Shown here: positions 1-9,928 of the stretch, one piece after another | Position numbering within the stretch: the first letter of the stretch is position 1 | How the letters are laid out: the number at the start of each line of letters is the position of its first letter | NCBI GenBank assembly: GCA_034440635.1 | Contig: JAOTON010002065.1 | Span: 744,001 to 808,000, forward strand | Direction: 5' to 3' | DNA: 64,000 nucleotides | Source: Lepas anatifera | Taxonomy: Eukaryota > Arthropoda > Thecostraca > Lepadidae | Notes under the pieces: model-generated | The model's input: only the letters and a program-made list of their open reading frames with translations | Database searches by the model: none | What the model was told of the DNA's origin: nothing | Translations under genes and position numbers: made by a program

Positions 1-800
1 CTTATTCTTCACTGTTTTCCGCAAAATCATGGTTTTTCCCTATAAATCCCAATCATGGCCCAACTTTGACCCTTATGACCTCGTTTTACCTTGAAGGTAT
101 CGACCGAAGTAAAGAGCTGGTTTTAATGTAGATCACCATAGCTCACAAGAACCCCCGCACGGGAATTTTCATAACCCTCGTCGTTTCTTATATCTTACGG
201 GGGCACTTTAGGACACCTTCATTGCGTGTGGACGCCAGACCCCTCTCCACTGCGTGTTGTGCGTCAGCTGGAATACTGAGAAGTCATGTACTGTTCTTTC
301 TCATGGCCAGTGCGCCATTTAGAGTGAGACCGATTGTAACGGTCAGTAACAGGAACACCGGTTTTTTATTATTCTTATCTAGATTTCAGGGCATCTAAAC
401 CGTTCCGCTTGCAGGCTGTTGGGCAAGAGTCTCTCGTACGGTGGCTATGGTATTTCGTTGTACAGCTAATTGTATCACTTGCCGGGGTGTGCTGATCAAC
501 ACACCAAAAAAAATGAAATTAATCTCCCTCTCGCACCGTAGGGAGCCTATTTCACTCCCAACTTATATAGACAGCTACACTATGGCCGATAACACCATGT
601 AAACATTTTGTCCCCGGTTTATGTATGATTTCTGATTTGTTGCATCTAATTGTTTTAGAAAATGCCAATTTTTGTTCAAAACTTTGGGTTTGTGGTCAGG
701 ACATCGATAATTGATTTTTAAGCTCGCAATATGAATTTATGATTTCACAATACACTAACATGATAAATTTCTTGTTTAACACAGATTTACCCAGACCATT
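1..800. other. No gene seen
   Basis: I see no coding exon, RNA gene or clear repeat boundary here. The sequence is AT-leaning with scattered stops in all frames. The right part may include the 3' flank of the decayed gene copy that follows on the minus strand. Confidence 0.4.
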
Positions 801-903
801 TCAAACGTTACATATTTGTATCAACATGACTGCCAAACGACATTTCACATTAGAAATGAGTTGTTTTTCTAGATTTGCGGTTGTAGGGTGGCCGCATTCC
901 GCA

Positions 904-1750
904 CTATCCCCAAACATAGTCCCCCATCATTTTTCGTATAGTGGCCTTGGTACCGGCGCTCAATCTCTTTTGCGTCTTGGTGAACGCTCTCTTGTTCCTC
1001 CGAGTATGCTCCCTATTGTCCTTGAAAATATCCAGATGAGCATCCAGCAGTGCAGCTTTAGGGACATTCTGCAACCCATAGCAGAATAAGAATCTATGAG
1101 ATCCTGCACGAGTTGCGCGTAGTTTTCGGCTCTTGGTTGCCGAGAAACCCGTCAACAACTGCTTTGAAGCAGTTCCATGCCTTCTTCTCGATTTTGCTGA
1201 GCTTATTCGAGAACTCTGTAGAACCTAATACCTTCCTGATCTGAGGTCCAACAAATATCCCACCTTTGATTTTGGCCTCGGACAGCTTTGGGAAAACTCC
1301 GACAGGCACTTGAAAGCAGCAGACTCTTTGTTCAGGGCCTTAACAAACTGCTTCATCAGCCCCAACTTGATATGTAATGAGGCATGAGCACCATGTTTGG
1401 ATCAACCAATGGCTCCCACATGACGTTTCTGATCCCCACTACATATTCTGTTCGCTCCTCCCAGTTCTTTTGGCTGAAGTGAACATTGGCGGCTCTGCTG
1501 TCCCAGAGACAGAGAAAACACTGGAACTTAATGAATCCTCCTTGTAGACCAAGCAAAAAGCTATCATCTTTAAGTCCCCAATGATCTCCCACTTGTATCT
1601 TTATTTAAGGCTCCCAAGATTTTCCGCTGAAGTAGTCTTCCTTCTGAACTGAATCTCGTGTCGACTTTTCTTTGAGGACGTTAACTGGTCGGCTTTTGAA
1701 CAGCCGCACTTGGCACCCAATAGCTTTAAAGTCGGCACGTCTGAGCAGAC
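904..1750 (-). pseudogene. Decayed copy of a multicopy invertebrate protein family of unknown function
   Basis: Short minus-strand frames join into one recognisable protein if at least five frameshifts are allowed. Positions 1590-1375 read LLGLQGGFIKFQCFLCLWDS followed by a WEPLVDP motif. Positions 1372-1310 read HIKLGLMKQFVKAL in a shifted frame. Positions 1300-1130 contain FPKLSEAKIKGG and FVGPQI. Positions 1125-1050 contain an MGCRMSLKL motif and then LDAHLDIFKDN. The end near 904-930 reads MMGDYVWG. From memory this order of motifs belongs to a large uncharacterised family seen in many copies in invertebrate genomes, often suspected to be transposon-linked; I know no function for it. Frames break near 1372, 1305, 1125, 1045 and 1010, so the copy is non-functional. 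The sequence further upstream, to about 1855, may be a more degraded N-terminal part. Confidence 0.7.
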
Positions 1751-1859
1751 CGTCCTCGTAAAAAGCCCAAAACTTGCCCTCTTTGACTGGTCACTTTCAT
1801 CCTCCTTACCGTTCCACTGCTTCATCCTGCTATGAAGTCTGCATTGACTTGTCACCTAT

Positions 1860-2500
1860 CCCTGATCAATCTTGATTTCTTGCTGATTCGTGTGTTTTCA
1901 TTTAATCGCGTTCCCATCTCGCTGTTTCTCCTTTATGGTTTATGGTCATTTGAGTGCTATTTTAAATGTTGCAATATGATGGATATTATTTCACTGGATC
2001 TTCCTTTCCGTTTAATTCTGGTGCGTTGTTTGGTGTTTTCTGGCAACTTTGATTTAAATTTCGACCTTTTCTCCCTTGCTTGTTTTTTTGTTGGGGCCAG
2101 GCTTGTCTTCGATCGTTTGTTAGCTTACTTTTGATTTTCTGAGAATTGTTTTTTTTTATAAATTTGTGATGTGGGGTTTGTTTCTCTGATTTATTGCAGA
2201 ATATAAAATAGACAATATTTAAGCACTGCCTTGATTTCAACTCGTCCCCCCTCACTAACGGATTCGTAAGATCAAGGCTATTTTCCGTAATAATGCTGAC
2301 GTGCGTTTTTTTTGGTATTTTTTAATATGTTGATATTTGTGTCACTTTTTATAAAATTGCAATCATGTACTGTACCGGCTTTTATATTCTATCCCAAACG
2401 GCCTATAAGTAATGTGTTACTTTTCCCCAACTTTTATCACCATAGATTTTTTAACTATTAAGCTAATACACAATGTTGTATTTTTTAATTGTGTAATTTG
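1860..2500. other. No gene seen, T-rich
   Basis: T-rich sequence. It includes an open plus-strand frame of 100 codons (1832-2134) made mostly of Phe and Leu codons, which base composition explains. No promoter, splice or protein signal supports coding. Confidence 0.4.
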
Positions 2501-2518
2501 TGATTTGACCTACATGAT

Positions 2519-2625
2519 TATGATGAAAGGCTGTGCCGGAATATGTAATATAAGTGTATTTTACATCCAGGATTCCAGGAGACAGGTCATTATACACCTT
2601 GTCAGGCACTGAATTCACTTCTCCA
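2519..2625 (+). repeat. Single arm of a dispersed foldback repeat
   Basis: The stretch matches one arm of the inverted repeat at 61,818-62,101. Shared blocks are a GAAAGGCTGTGCC-like start, an AAGTGTATTTTACATCC-like middle and an AGGATTCCAGGAGACAGG-like end. Relatives lie near 12.5, 18.9, 35.5 and 62 kb. No second arm is seen here. Confidence 0.6.
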
Positions 2626-2639
2626 ACTGACTGAAATAA

Positions 2640-3180
2640 ATTCCTTAGCACGAATACTTTGAAACACTGGGAAGAACGTCTAGATTAGAGGCGGGAACTG
2701 GATTATAATGCGCAAAAGCAGCTGTCACTTGTACCTTTCTCTGGCGTCGGGGGGGGTTCAATTAGTTAGAGGGGCGCAATGCACACACTTTCCCCCTACA
2801 GCTTCATTCGAAAATTTAGTACTGAATTGATGCCATCAGCAACAAGTGATGATATATTTCATTCTGGTCCGACATCTGTTATTATAGCTACGGACTTTTC
2901 ATTAGCGTGGCGGCCGGGCCGGGCAGGGTCGCTTCTGTGTGAAAGTGTATCCATTTGTAGGGAGAGAACTCCTGGGCACTGCACTCCCGCCTGGTAATTA
3001 TTCAGTCTGAGATATCGGGGTGTCATGTGCCACGTAGCCCACTCGACCCAGGGGCAGCGTTTAAATTCCCACTGATAGCAGTAATTTTCCTGCTTCACAC
3101 CTGGTTATCGTTAACATTACCCAGGCAGATCCTACCTTGCAGTTAACAGACGGTTCTGCATTATCTGATAATCCCAGGCG
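2640..3180. other. No gene seen
   Basis: Unique-looking sequence without splice-bounded open frames. A GC-rich patch at 2900-3000 is open in both strands but shows no recognisable protein. Confidence 0.35.
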
Positions 3181-3395
3181 CTCCCCTGAAACTGGTGAAC
3201 CCTCCCCAAGAACTTCCCAGAAACTGGTGAGCCCTCCCCCAAGCACCCCCTGAAACTGGTGAGCCCTCCCCCAAGCACTTCCCTGAAACTGGTGAACCCT
3301 CCTCCAAGCACTTCCCTGAACCTGGTGAACCCTCCGCCAGGCTCCCCCCCTGAAACTGGTGATCCCTCCCGCGGGCGCGTCCCTGAAACGTCGCT
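3181..3395. repeat. Minisatellite, unit about 33 bp
   Basis: About six degenerate tandem copies of a unit built around CCCTGAAACTGGTGA and CCCTCCCCCAAGCAC. The array is open in both directions because the unit is a multiple of three, so the long open frames over it are not evidence of a gene. Confidence 0.9.
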
Positions 3396-3399
3396 TAGG

Positions 3400-5460
3400 C
3401 TAGCAGTACACGACATGAGAAGCGGTACTCCTCCCTGTTTTTCATCCCCAATCTTATTTTAAATGTTAGGCCCCATCATGGGCACCGAAAGCGGGGGACG
3501 GGTGGACGCGTCCCCCTGTTAGCCAACCAGGGGGACGTACCACCCCCCCCAATTTTTGGATCAATGATGATTAATGCTGTCAGGTACCGAATATGCTCAA
3601 AATCGTCCCCCCCCGGTCAGCACTAGCCCGGGTCCATCCCCCTGCGAAAAAATCCGTGGCGGCGCCCCTGGGTCCCATAGTGAAATCTGCAGCAAGAGTG
3701 CCCGATAATCGGAGTAACGATTAAAGATAATTCCAAACGTACAATCATTAAGATGTACCGAATTCCTTGGGACTCTAATAGGCTTATGAGGAGCCATCAA
3801 GACATCCAAAAGAAATGAAAAGTATGCCCCTGTAGGCCCTCATCGGTTCCGGTCCCCGAGAGCAGGCTACGTTCATCCTTTTCTATGAATAAATGGAGAT
3901 ATTGAAAACAATTAGGTTGTTTTGGCCTAAAGCTCCACATCATATACTGAAAGGAAGCAACGTCCCCACCGGAAAGCAGTTTGGAGGGAGTGGAGCAGGC
4001 TGTCGGTGAAGCTTTGACTCCTCTCTGAGATCAAGTTGGCACCAAATCCTATCGCCGGGACCCCGATACTCCCATCCTGGGAAAGGACCTTTCAGCGGCC
4101 AGCATGGCTGCTTAAGGGGGCTCCAATAGTTGATCGGGGGAGACAAATTTCTCCTTTGTTCCCCCATGGATCTGCCTATGAGACTAGGCGCAAGAAGTCC
4201 AAATAAGTCACGCCAAGCACGTGCTAGATGGAGGCTAGCTAAACACTATTTGTAAAAGGAATATCAGTCGCTTACATAAACAGGTTCAGGGGGTAAGGGG
4301 TCCCGGCCCCTCAAGATATGCCTTCGACCCCCTAAAATGTTTCTGGTGCTTCCCACTCCCCTCCCCCTACCTCGCCTCTCCCTCCCCAGGATGCAAGTAT
4401 CGGCGCTGCCGCAATAGGATTCAGCACCCACTTGATGTTTTAGCTGCCCATAAGTGCCGCGCCCTCGACTGAAAATGCTTAATCCGCCTATAATGGACTC
4501 CGTTGCCCTGTAGAGTCGACAATGCTGCCGGATCCACCAGGAGCAACGAACAGCGAGGAAACAGGGAAGCGGACACGTGGGCGCTGTCTTTGATGTCCTT
4601 CAGGGGCGACCAGATTGTCTCCACAGGTGGGTTCGGGTTACCCGCAAGAAGTCGGAAGCGGTGGGTCGGTCCCACGCGCAACCACCGCCGCCTGAGATTC
4701 TGTAACACAATACGGCCAAAACAGGGGGCCGGCACAGGTGCCGCCCAGTGCAGCGGAACCTCGGCCCGATCCAAACGGGCCGAAGGTGTTGCACGTCCGA
4801 TTCCATATTCTTATATTCATCCCGACGTAGGAGCCACTTTTGGCATTATCCCGACACCATATTAAATTCTACTGAATTCATATGTGCCAGCTCAGCTGCA
4901 GCACGAGGCAAAAATTATATCACATTATAGTCCTGCACGTTTACAAGCGGCTTTTAAGGGAAAAACATCAAAAGACTGGACAAAATTAATCTGAATCCTA
5001 CACTAGCATTCACTCTAAATGCCTGAAAAGCGTACGCAAATCTTTAAAATATCATGAAGTTCAGCTTATCATGCGCAGGAAGAACGTTTTTAAACTATAC
5101 AGGGCGAACAGGTTTTGATATGAGGTCACACTGCAGTGTGTAAGCTTTATCAATTGAATACAAACAAAACAGGAAACGATACTTTACGACTTACATGCGA
5201 GCAAATAGGTCACCGAAAATGTGTTACGTAATCTGGTTCATTTAAATAAAGCTTATTTTCAAAATCTCTTGAAAATAAGAGCTATCATATTTGCAATGAT
5301 TACTGATTGTTTATTAGACCATCGCCTAACTCTGCGATTTTTATTTGCTTTCCTCCTGTTTTGTTATCATTTTGCAATGCCATGGGGCCGGGTGGCCTCG
5401 CCTCTCCCATGGGAGAGAAATGCCTTCGCTGTCCTGCGGCGCTGCCTCAAATGCACACAC
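3400..5460. other. No gene supported; possible MITE end at 3,540-3,680
   Basis: G and C homopolymer runs at 3540-3680 and a GGCGCCCCTGGG motif look like one end of a short DNA transposon, but no partner terminus was found. At 4420-4865 both strands are open for about 117-120 codons. Such two-strand openness points to composition rather than a gene, and neither translation resembles a protein I know. The rest is AT-rich. Confidence 0.35.
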
Positions 5461-5462
5461 GC

Positions 5463-5810
5463 AGCACCCCGCACCTCGGCCTCTGATGGGTACCGTGCAC
5501 GGGGGCAGCCGCCGCCCCGCACCTCGGCCTCTGATGGGTACCCTGCACGGGGGCAGCCGCCGCGCCGCACCTCGGCCCCTGATGGGTACCCTGCACAGGG
5601 GCAGCCGCCGCCCCGCACCTCGGTCTCTGATGAGTACCGTGCACGGGGCAGCCGCGCCGCACTCCTGATTACCTCAGCCCTTTTATTAACAAACGCCATG
5701 TACCTGCACGGGGACAGCCGCCCCCCGTTTTCTGATGGGTACCGTGCACGGGGGCAGCCGCCGCCCAGCGCTAGACCGCAGTGGTATGCACGGCGGTGCG
5801 CCACATAATC
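5463..5810. repeat. 48-bp GC-rich minisatellite upstream of the secreted-protein gene
   Basis: Four good tandem units of 48 bp start near 5467. Each holds CCCCGCACCTCGGCC, GATGGGTACC and a GCACGGGGGCAGCCGCC tail. Diverged partial units follow to about 5770. The unit length is a multiple of three, which explains the long open frames on both strands. The array ends about 190 bp upstream of the TATA box of the next gene. Confidence 0.9.
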
Positions 5811-5955
5811 CTCTGAAGCGGAGTTTCCAGACTGCGTGACCCTGATCCCCTCAAGACCCGTGCTCCCCGCCGAAATCCGTCCTCATCGGGTCGGCCGACC
5901 ACTAAACCCCCTCTGACCGGCTGTGGTCAAAATGTCCCCTGCAAGACACGGTCAG

Positions 5956-5998
5956 TATATAACACCACCCGAATGTTGGTTCAATACACACTTTCAGT
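5956..5998 (+). promoter_or_regulatory. Core promoter: TATA box and candidate initiators
   Basis: TATATAA is at 5956-5962. Downstream are TCAATA at 5981 and an arthropod-type initiator TCAGT at 5994-5998. The ATG of the secreted-protein gene is at 6037, which leaves a 5' leader of roughly 40-55 nt. The TATA to TCAGT distance is a little longer than usual, so the exact start is uncertain. Confidence 0.65.
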
Positions 5999-6036
5999 GC
6001 ATCAGCTCACCACAGCACAGGTCCTCACCCACCACG

Positions 6037-6660
6037 ATGAAGTCGGCCGTTGTTCTTCTGTTCATCACCGCCTCGGCATCGGCGCAGCCCCAGATCGGCC
6101 TCGGCAACTCTGCCACGGGTCTGGCAGAGGGAGCGGTGATGGAGGGCGAGTCATTCGGCCCCCAGGGCGTTAGTCGGATCACGTCAACCTCAGCGCGAGC
6201 CGGAGGCACCGCAGGGCCCGGCACCACCAGCAGCAACTCCGCTCAGGCGTCCAACGTCCGGTCCGGCGGCGTCAGCCAGTCCCAGACCTCGGCCAACTCA
6301 GACCAGAGCGGCCTCGGAGGCGGCCTGCTCAACCCAGGCTTCGGAGGCATTGGCGGCGTCGCGCCCTTCAACACGGGCCTCAACCAGTTCGGCACCGGCT
6401 TTGACCAGTTCGGCAACGGCTTTAACCAGTTCGGCAACGGCTTTAACCAGTTCGGAAACGGCTTTAACCAGTTCGGAAACGGCTTTGGTCAGTTCGGGAA
6501 CGGCCTGGGCCAGTTTAGACGTGGTTTTGGCGGCAGGGCCTTCAATGGCGGCTTTGGTGGGCAACAGTTCGGATCTGGTTTTGTACCCGGCGTCAACGGG
6601 TTCAGTCAGTTGCGAATCAACGGAATTCGCCGCGGGGGATTCGGAGGCGTCAACTTTTGA
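6037..6660 (+). CDS. Secreted Gly/Asn/Phe/Gln-rich repeat protein, 207 aa
   Basis: Intronless gene encoding 207 residues. I chose the ATG at 6037, not the upstream in-frame ATG of the longer open frame (5923-6660), because it follows a TATA box by about 80 bp and opens directly into a signal peptide. That peptide is MK, a hydrophobic core over residues 4-11, and ASA before a likely cut after residue 16. Residues 17-95 are Ser/Gly/Thr/Ala-rich and look disordered. Residues 114-157 hold about five and a half tandem copies of GFNQFGNG, partly varied to GLNQFGTG, GFDQFGNG and GLGQF. The tail (160-207) is Gly/Arg/Phe-rich and ends GGFGGVNF. There is no cysteine and no recognised domain. The composition suits an extracellular structural protein such as cuticle, silk-like or adhesive material; that is inference from composition only. 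The DNA repeat is 24 bp. A poly(A) signal lies 170 bp past the stop. Confidence 0.85.
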   Translation: MKSAVVLLFITASASAQPQIGLGNSATGLAEGAVMEGESFGPQGVSRITSTSARAGGTAGPGTTSSNSAQASNVRSGGVSQSQTSANSDQSGLGGGLLNPGFGGIGGVAPFNTGLNQFGTGFDQFGNGFNQFGNGFNQFGNGFNQFGNGFGQFGNGLGQFRRGFGGRAFNGGFGGQQFGSGFVPGVNGFSQLRINGIRRGGFGGVNF

Positions 6661-6829
6661 TTATGGTCATGCAGAACTTTGTGATTAAGGTGGAAATGCA
6701 TTCGCACTGTTTCCACAATTGTCAAGTAGATTAGCTATATTTATGTAGCCAGATATATTCAGTTGTAATTACAAAGCAGGTGCAAGGGTTTTAACATTAA
6801 TGATATTGTGTATTTATTTTTTTAGAAAC

Positions 6830-6835
6830 AATAAA
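6830..6835 (+). terminator. Polyadenylation signal AATAAA
   Basis: AATAAA lies 170 bp after the stop codon at 6660, in AT-rich sequence, with a GT-rich stretch about 20 bp downstream. It closes a transcription unit of roughly 0.87 kb for the secreted repeat protein. Confidence 0.75.
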
Positions 6836-6850
6836 ATATTTCCTTGAGAT

Positions 6851-9084
6851 GATGTTTGTACAAATCCCTTGTTTGAACATGCAAAGTTTAATAGTGGGGG
6901 AGGTACAATTTTTGATACATTTTTACCGATGTCCTAATGTTTGCAAAGAAATATACTGTCTCCGCTCAGCATGTGATCACTGTCATTCCGCGACGTACTA
7001 GAACAACGTTCAAATCGCAGCGAGGTGGAATTTGTTTTTCATCACCGGAGAACCAGCTTTTCTGATACAAACATTCTGATGCACAAAAACAAATCGGCAA
7101 ACCATCCTCAGAAAACCAGGAAGTGGAGGGACGAACCACGCAGCAAAATGCATCCAACAACTCTATATGTTTGGTTACCAGAAGAACTCAATTGGGACTA
7201 ATAACTCCAATCTTTGCAACATAAGTTTTCATCCTAAGGTTTCACAAGCCCAGATGTGACATGCAGAAGTGTAGACGGGTCCAACATCAATTCTAAAAAC
7301 ACTGTTATGCATCAGAGTGTTTGGAAAATGTAGACAAGTGCTACGCTAGTTTCACCATCAATATGATTTAGTGTCATATGATCACACCTATTGGCATGCC
7401 CCTAAGCCCAATAGAAATAAATCAAAAGCAGAATATTTGGGAACCAGCGAAATTCGGTGCAATGGACAACGGGCATTCGCCATCACTGGAGTGATATGGC
7501 CGGGCAATTTCCCAAGTCATTTAATATTGTGGCTTAAATAAGGCCCCCTCTCAAAACAAACGGCGCTACATCTGCATATCAAGAGGGACATCCATCTCCG
7601 CCAAAACAACCAGACCACTTGAGAGAGCTAAAGTCCGCCAGAAGCATAGCCATGAATTTGTAAGCGGAGATTAAGGCAGATTAAGGGAAATTCAAGACAA
7701 TGCTCAGTCCCCAAACAGACACATTAAAATATGCGGACAAATCTGACTGTCTCTCAGGCGTTCCCACCGCAGAAGCAGTAGCTGTTCATTTCACCAACGC
7801 TGTGAGCGGCGCCTGCAGCCTCGTGACCGGTGCACACGGCTCTGGGACTTGCAGTGGCGCTGATTGAATCTGTCAGCACTACACTGTGCACTGCGGGGCA
7901 CGTTCGCACATAGTTCAATCTGCCGCGCCAGCACGGCAGTCGCTTTTAGGTGCCCTTCCTTCGCGGTTTCATCGTGTTTCGATGGACGGCTTACAAGAAC
8001 TTAACCAAACAAGGCGATTCAACGCATTCGTATGGATCCGGGGAGGCTTTCAGGACAGAATCTTGTTTTCCGCTCATTGAGGATAAAAAGGATGTTTTTT
8101 TTGTGTGTTCGAGAACCATAGAGTAGTAACCAACATTTCCTTGTGTTTAACAATCTTACGCAGTTCGTGCTCCTTGAGTGTTATTTGAAGGAACAGAATA
8201 GACCCAAACCTGAAAAATGCTGCTCGACAACTGGGTCCTAGAACCAGAGGTCAGAAACATAATTTATTTTCCCCAACGTAGCCTAGTTTTTACCCTAACA
8301 TACAGGACGTTTGGTACAGAAGGAAATGACTTATGGAATCGTAGGAGAGAAAATGATTCGTAAGATCGGGATTTTCCGACCGTTGTATTGAACCACAGAA
8401 GAGGTACCAATTTCTTCTTCTGAACTCCAGCGTTAGAAAATTGCACTTCAACAGTCTTTTTCCTGACCAATTCAAGAACTGTATGGCTCTTACATCCGTT
8501 TTCAAACAGCCAAATGCGGATGACAATGACGCATACATGCCAGCGATGTATTCACCTCACCAAACTGCTGCATTCACCTTAATCAGCCTCCCAGTTCGTT
8601 AGCCTCAAGGCTTCCAAACTCCAGACATCAAGCAAAACATCAGCAGCTACGAAAATTTCCTGAAATTACGATGATTCATGACAGCACGACCCGTGCTCGA
8701 CCAAAAAAAAAAACTAATAGCCGTGTCCGAGCTCGGGCCATGTTTTCCTGACCAGAAGCGTTGTCGCCGCAGCTTTACGTCCGAGTTCGTTAGCTGGGTG
8801 AAATGTTCCGGCCGTCGCCTGCGGCTGCCACAGGGGTCTGTGACACGGCTGCGCGGGCTTGCCAAGCCGGCAATACACCGTCCCGTCGTCAGACAGGTTC
8901 CTCGCCCTGTGCCAGAGGCGCAGCCGCGTGGTGGTCGCAGCCAAATCTGTCGCTCGCATGCCAGACGGTTCCGCTTCTATGATGGCTGGAAAATTATGTG
9001 ATGCCGTTGCTAAGGACGGTAGCCCGAGTTGCACAGGCTAATGACTTCTGCTGAATTAAGCCGTAACAACAGTTATCAACTACC
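6851..9084. other. No gene seen
   Basis: Mostly AT-rich sequence. A GC-rich block at 8680-9040 is open on both strands for over 100 codons; neither translation is recognisable and no acceptor-donor pair brackets it. I see no repeat boundary. Confidence 0.35.
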
Positions 9085-9088
9085 TTAT

Positions 9089-9924
9089 CACGCGCATTGA
9101 CGGGGGTCTGAGCCACCTTCGCATTGACGGGGGGCGGGTACCCGCCCCCCTAAGATCTCGAGAACCACGGTAGGTAGCGAAAAACGGTAAACGGCGTTGG
9201 GCTGCCCATCCACTTCTCCATCGAAAACATTTGAGCCATTTTTTGTCAGGTCACATTTAAGGTCACGAGAGGTCAAAACATGCCCGTCATAGGGATAACA
9301 TGTAAAATTCAGTTTTTCGGGCATTACATCTGAACAAGTAAAGATAGAGCAAAACAACTTGAACTATATGAATCCTCTTAGCAAGCCAAATCGAATGATA
9401 TATAATTTGACCTTGCTAGGTCAAATCAAGGATTTGACCTGACCTGAGGTCAGGTCAGGGTCAAATTATATAAAATGCATATCATTAGAACTGCAAAGCC
9501 CAGGCGAGTCTAATGCAGCTAAAACAAATGCTCTATCACCATCCGTTACTGAGTTATTCCGTAAAAACTATTTTTCCCATGTATTTCCAATGGAGAGGTC
9601 ATGCCTCGTACCTGACCTTAGGTCATCGATATAAAAAATACCGGAACATATGTTAGAGAACTCGGTGGGGCCATTATGTGATATGAGTTTCAATCGGATA
9701 AGTTCACCCTGCTCCGACTTATGCTATCTTAAACTTTTTAGGTCGGGTCACTTGACCTGTACTGGTGACCTGACCTGAGATGACCTAACCTTAAAATTTT
9801 CACAGAAGTTGTAAAAATGATGAGGGAAGAGGTACACCAAGTACGGCGGCGCTACGCGCCGCCGTTTTTCTATTGTCTCCGAAAAACCCGAGGGGGCGGG
9901 TACCCGCCCCCGTCAATGCGCGTG
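9089..9924. mobile_element. TTAA-type non-autonomous DNA transposon, family 1, copy 1 (836 bp)
   Basis: Ends are inverted copies of CACGCGCATTGACGGGGG, flanked by direct TTAT at 9085-9088 and 9925-9928 (a variant of the TTAA found at its relatives). Next to each end is a GGGCGGGTACCCGCCC palindrome. At the right end is the hairpin GTTTTTC (9864-9870), ten-base loop, GAAAAAC (9881-9887). The interior carries many AGGTCA/TGACCT hexamers, some in perfect palindromes. There is no open frame of transposase length. The target and terminal layout suggest mobilisation by a piggyBac-like transposase, which is inference. Confidence 0.85.
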
Positions 9925-9928
9925 TTAT

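Noticed and set aside
4421..4865. Open frames of 117-120 codons on both strands
   Set aside because: GC-rich sequence open in several frames at once, with no recognisable protein and no splice signals.
5345..5808. Long overlapping open frames on both strands (up to 195 codons)
   Set aside because: They are made by a 48-bp tandem repeat whose length is a multiple of three; no start, splice or protein evidence.
8678..9041. Possible exon in a GC-rich block
   Set aside because: Three overlapping frames on opposite strands, none recognisable, and no acceptor-donor pair.
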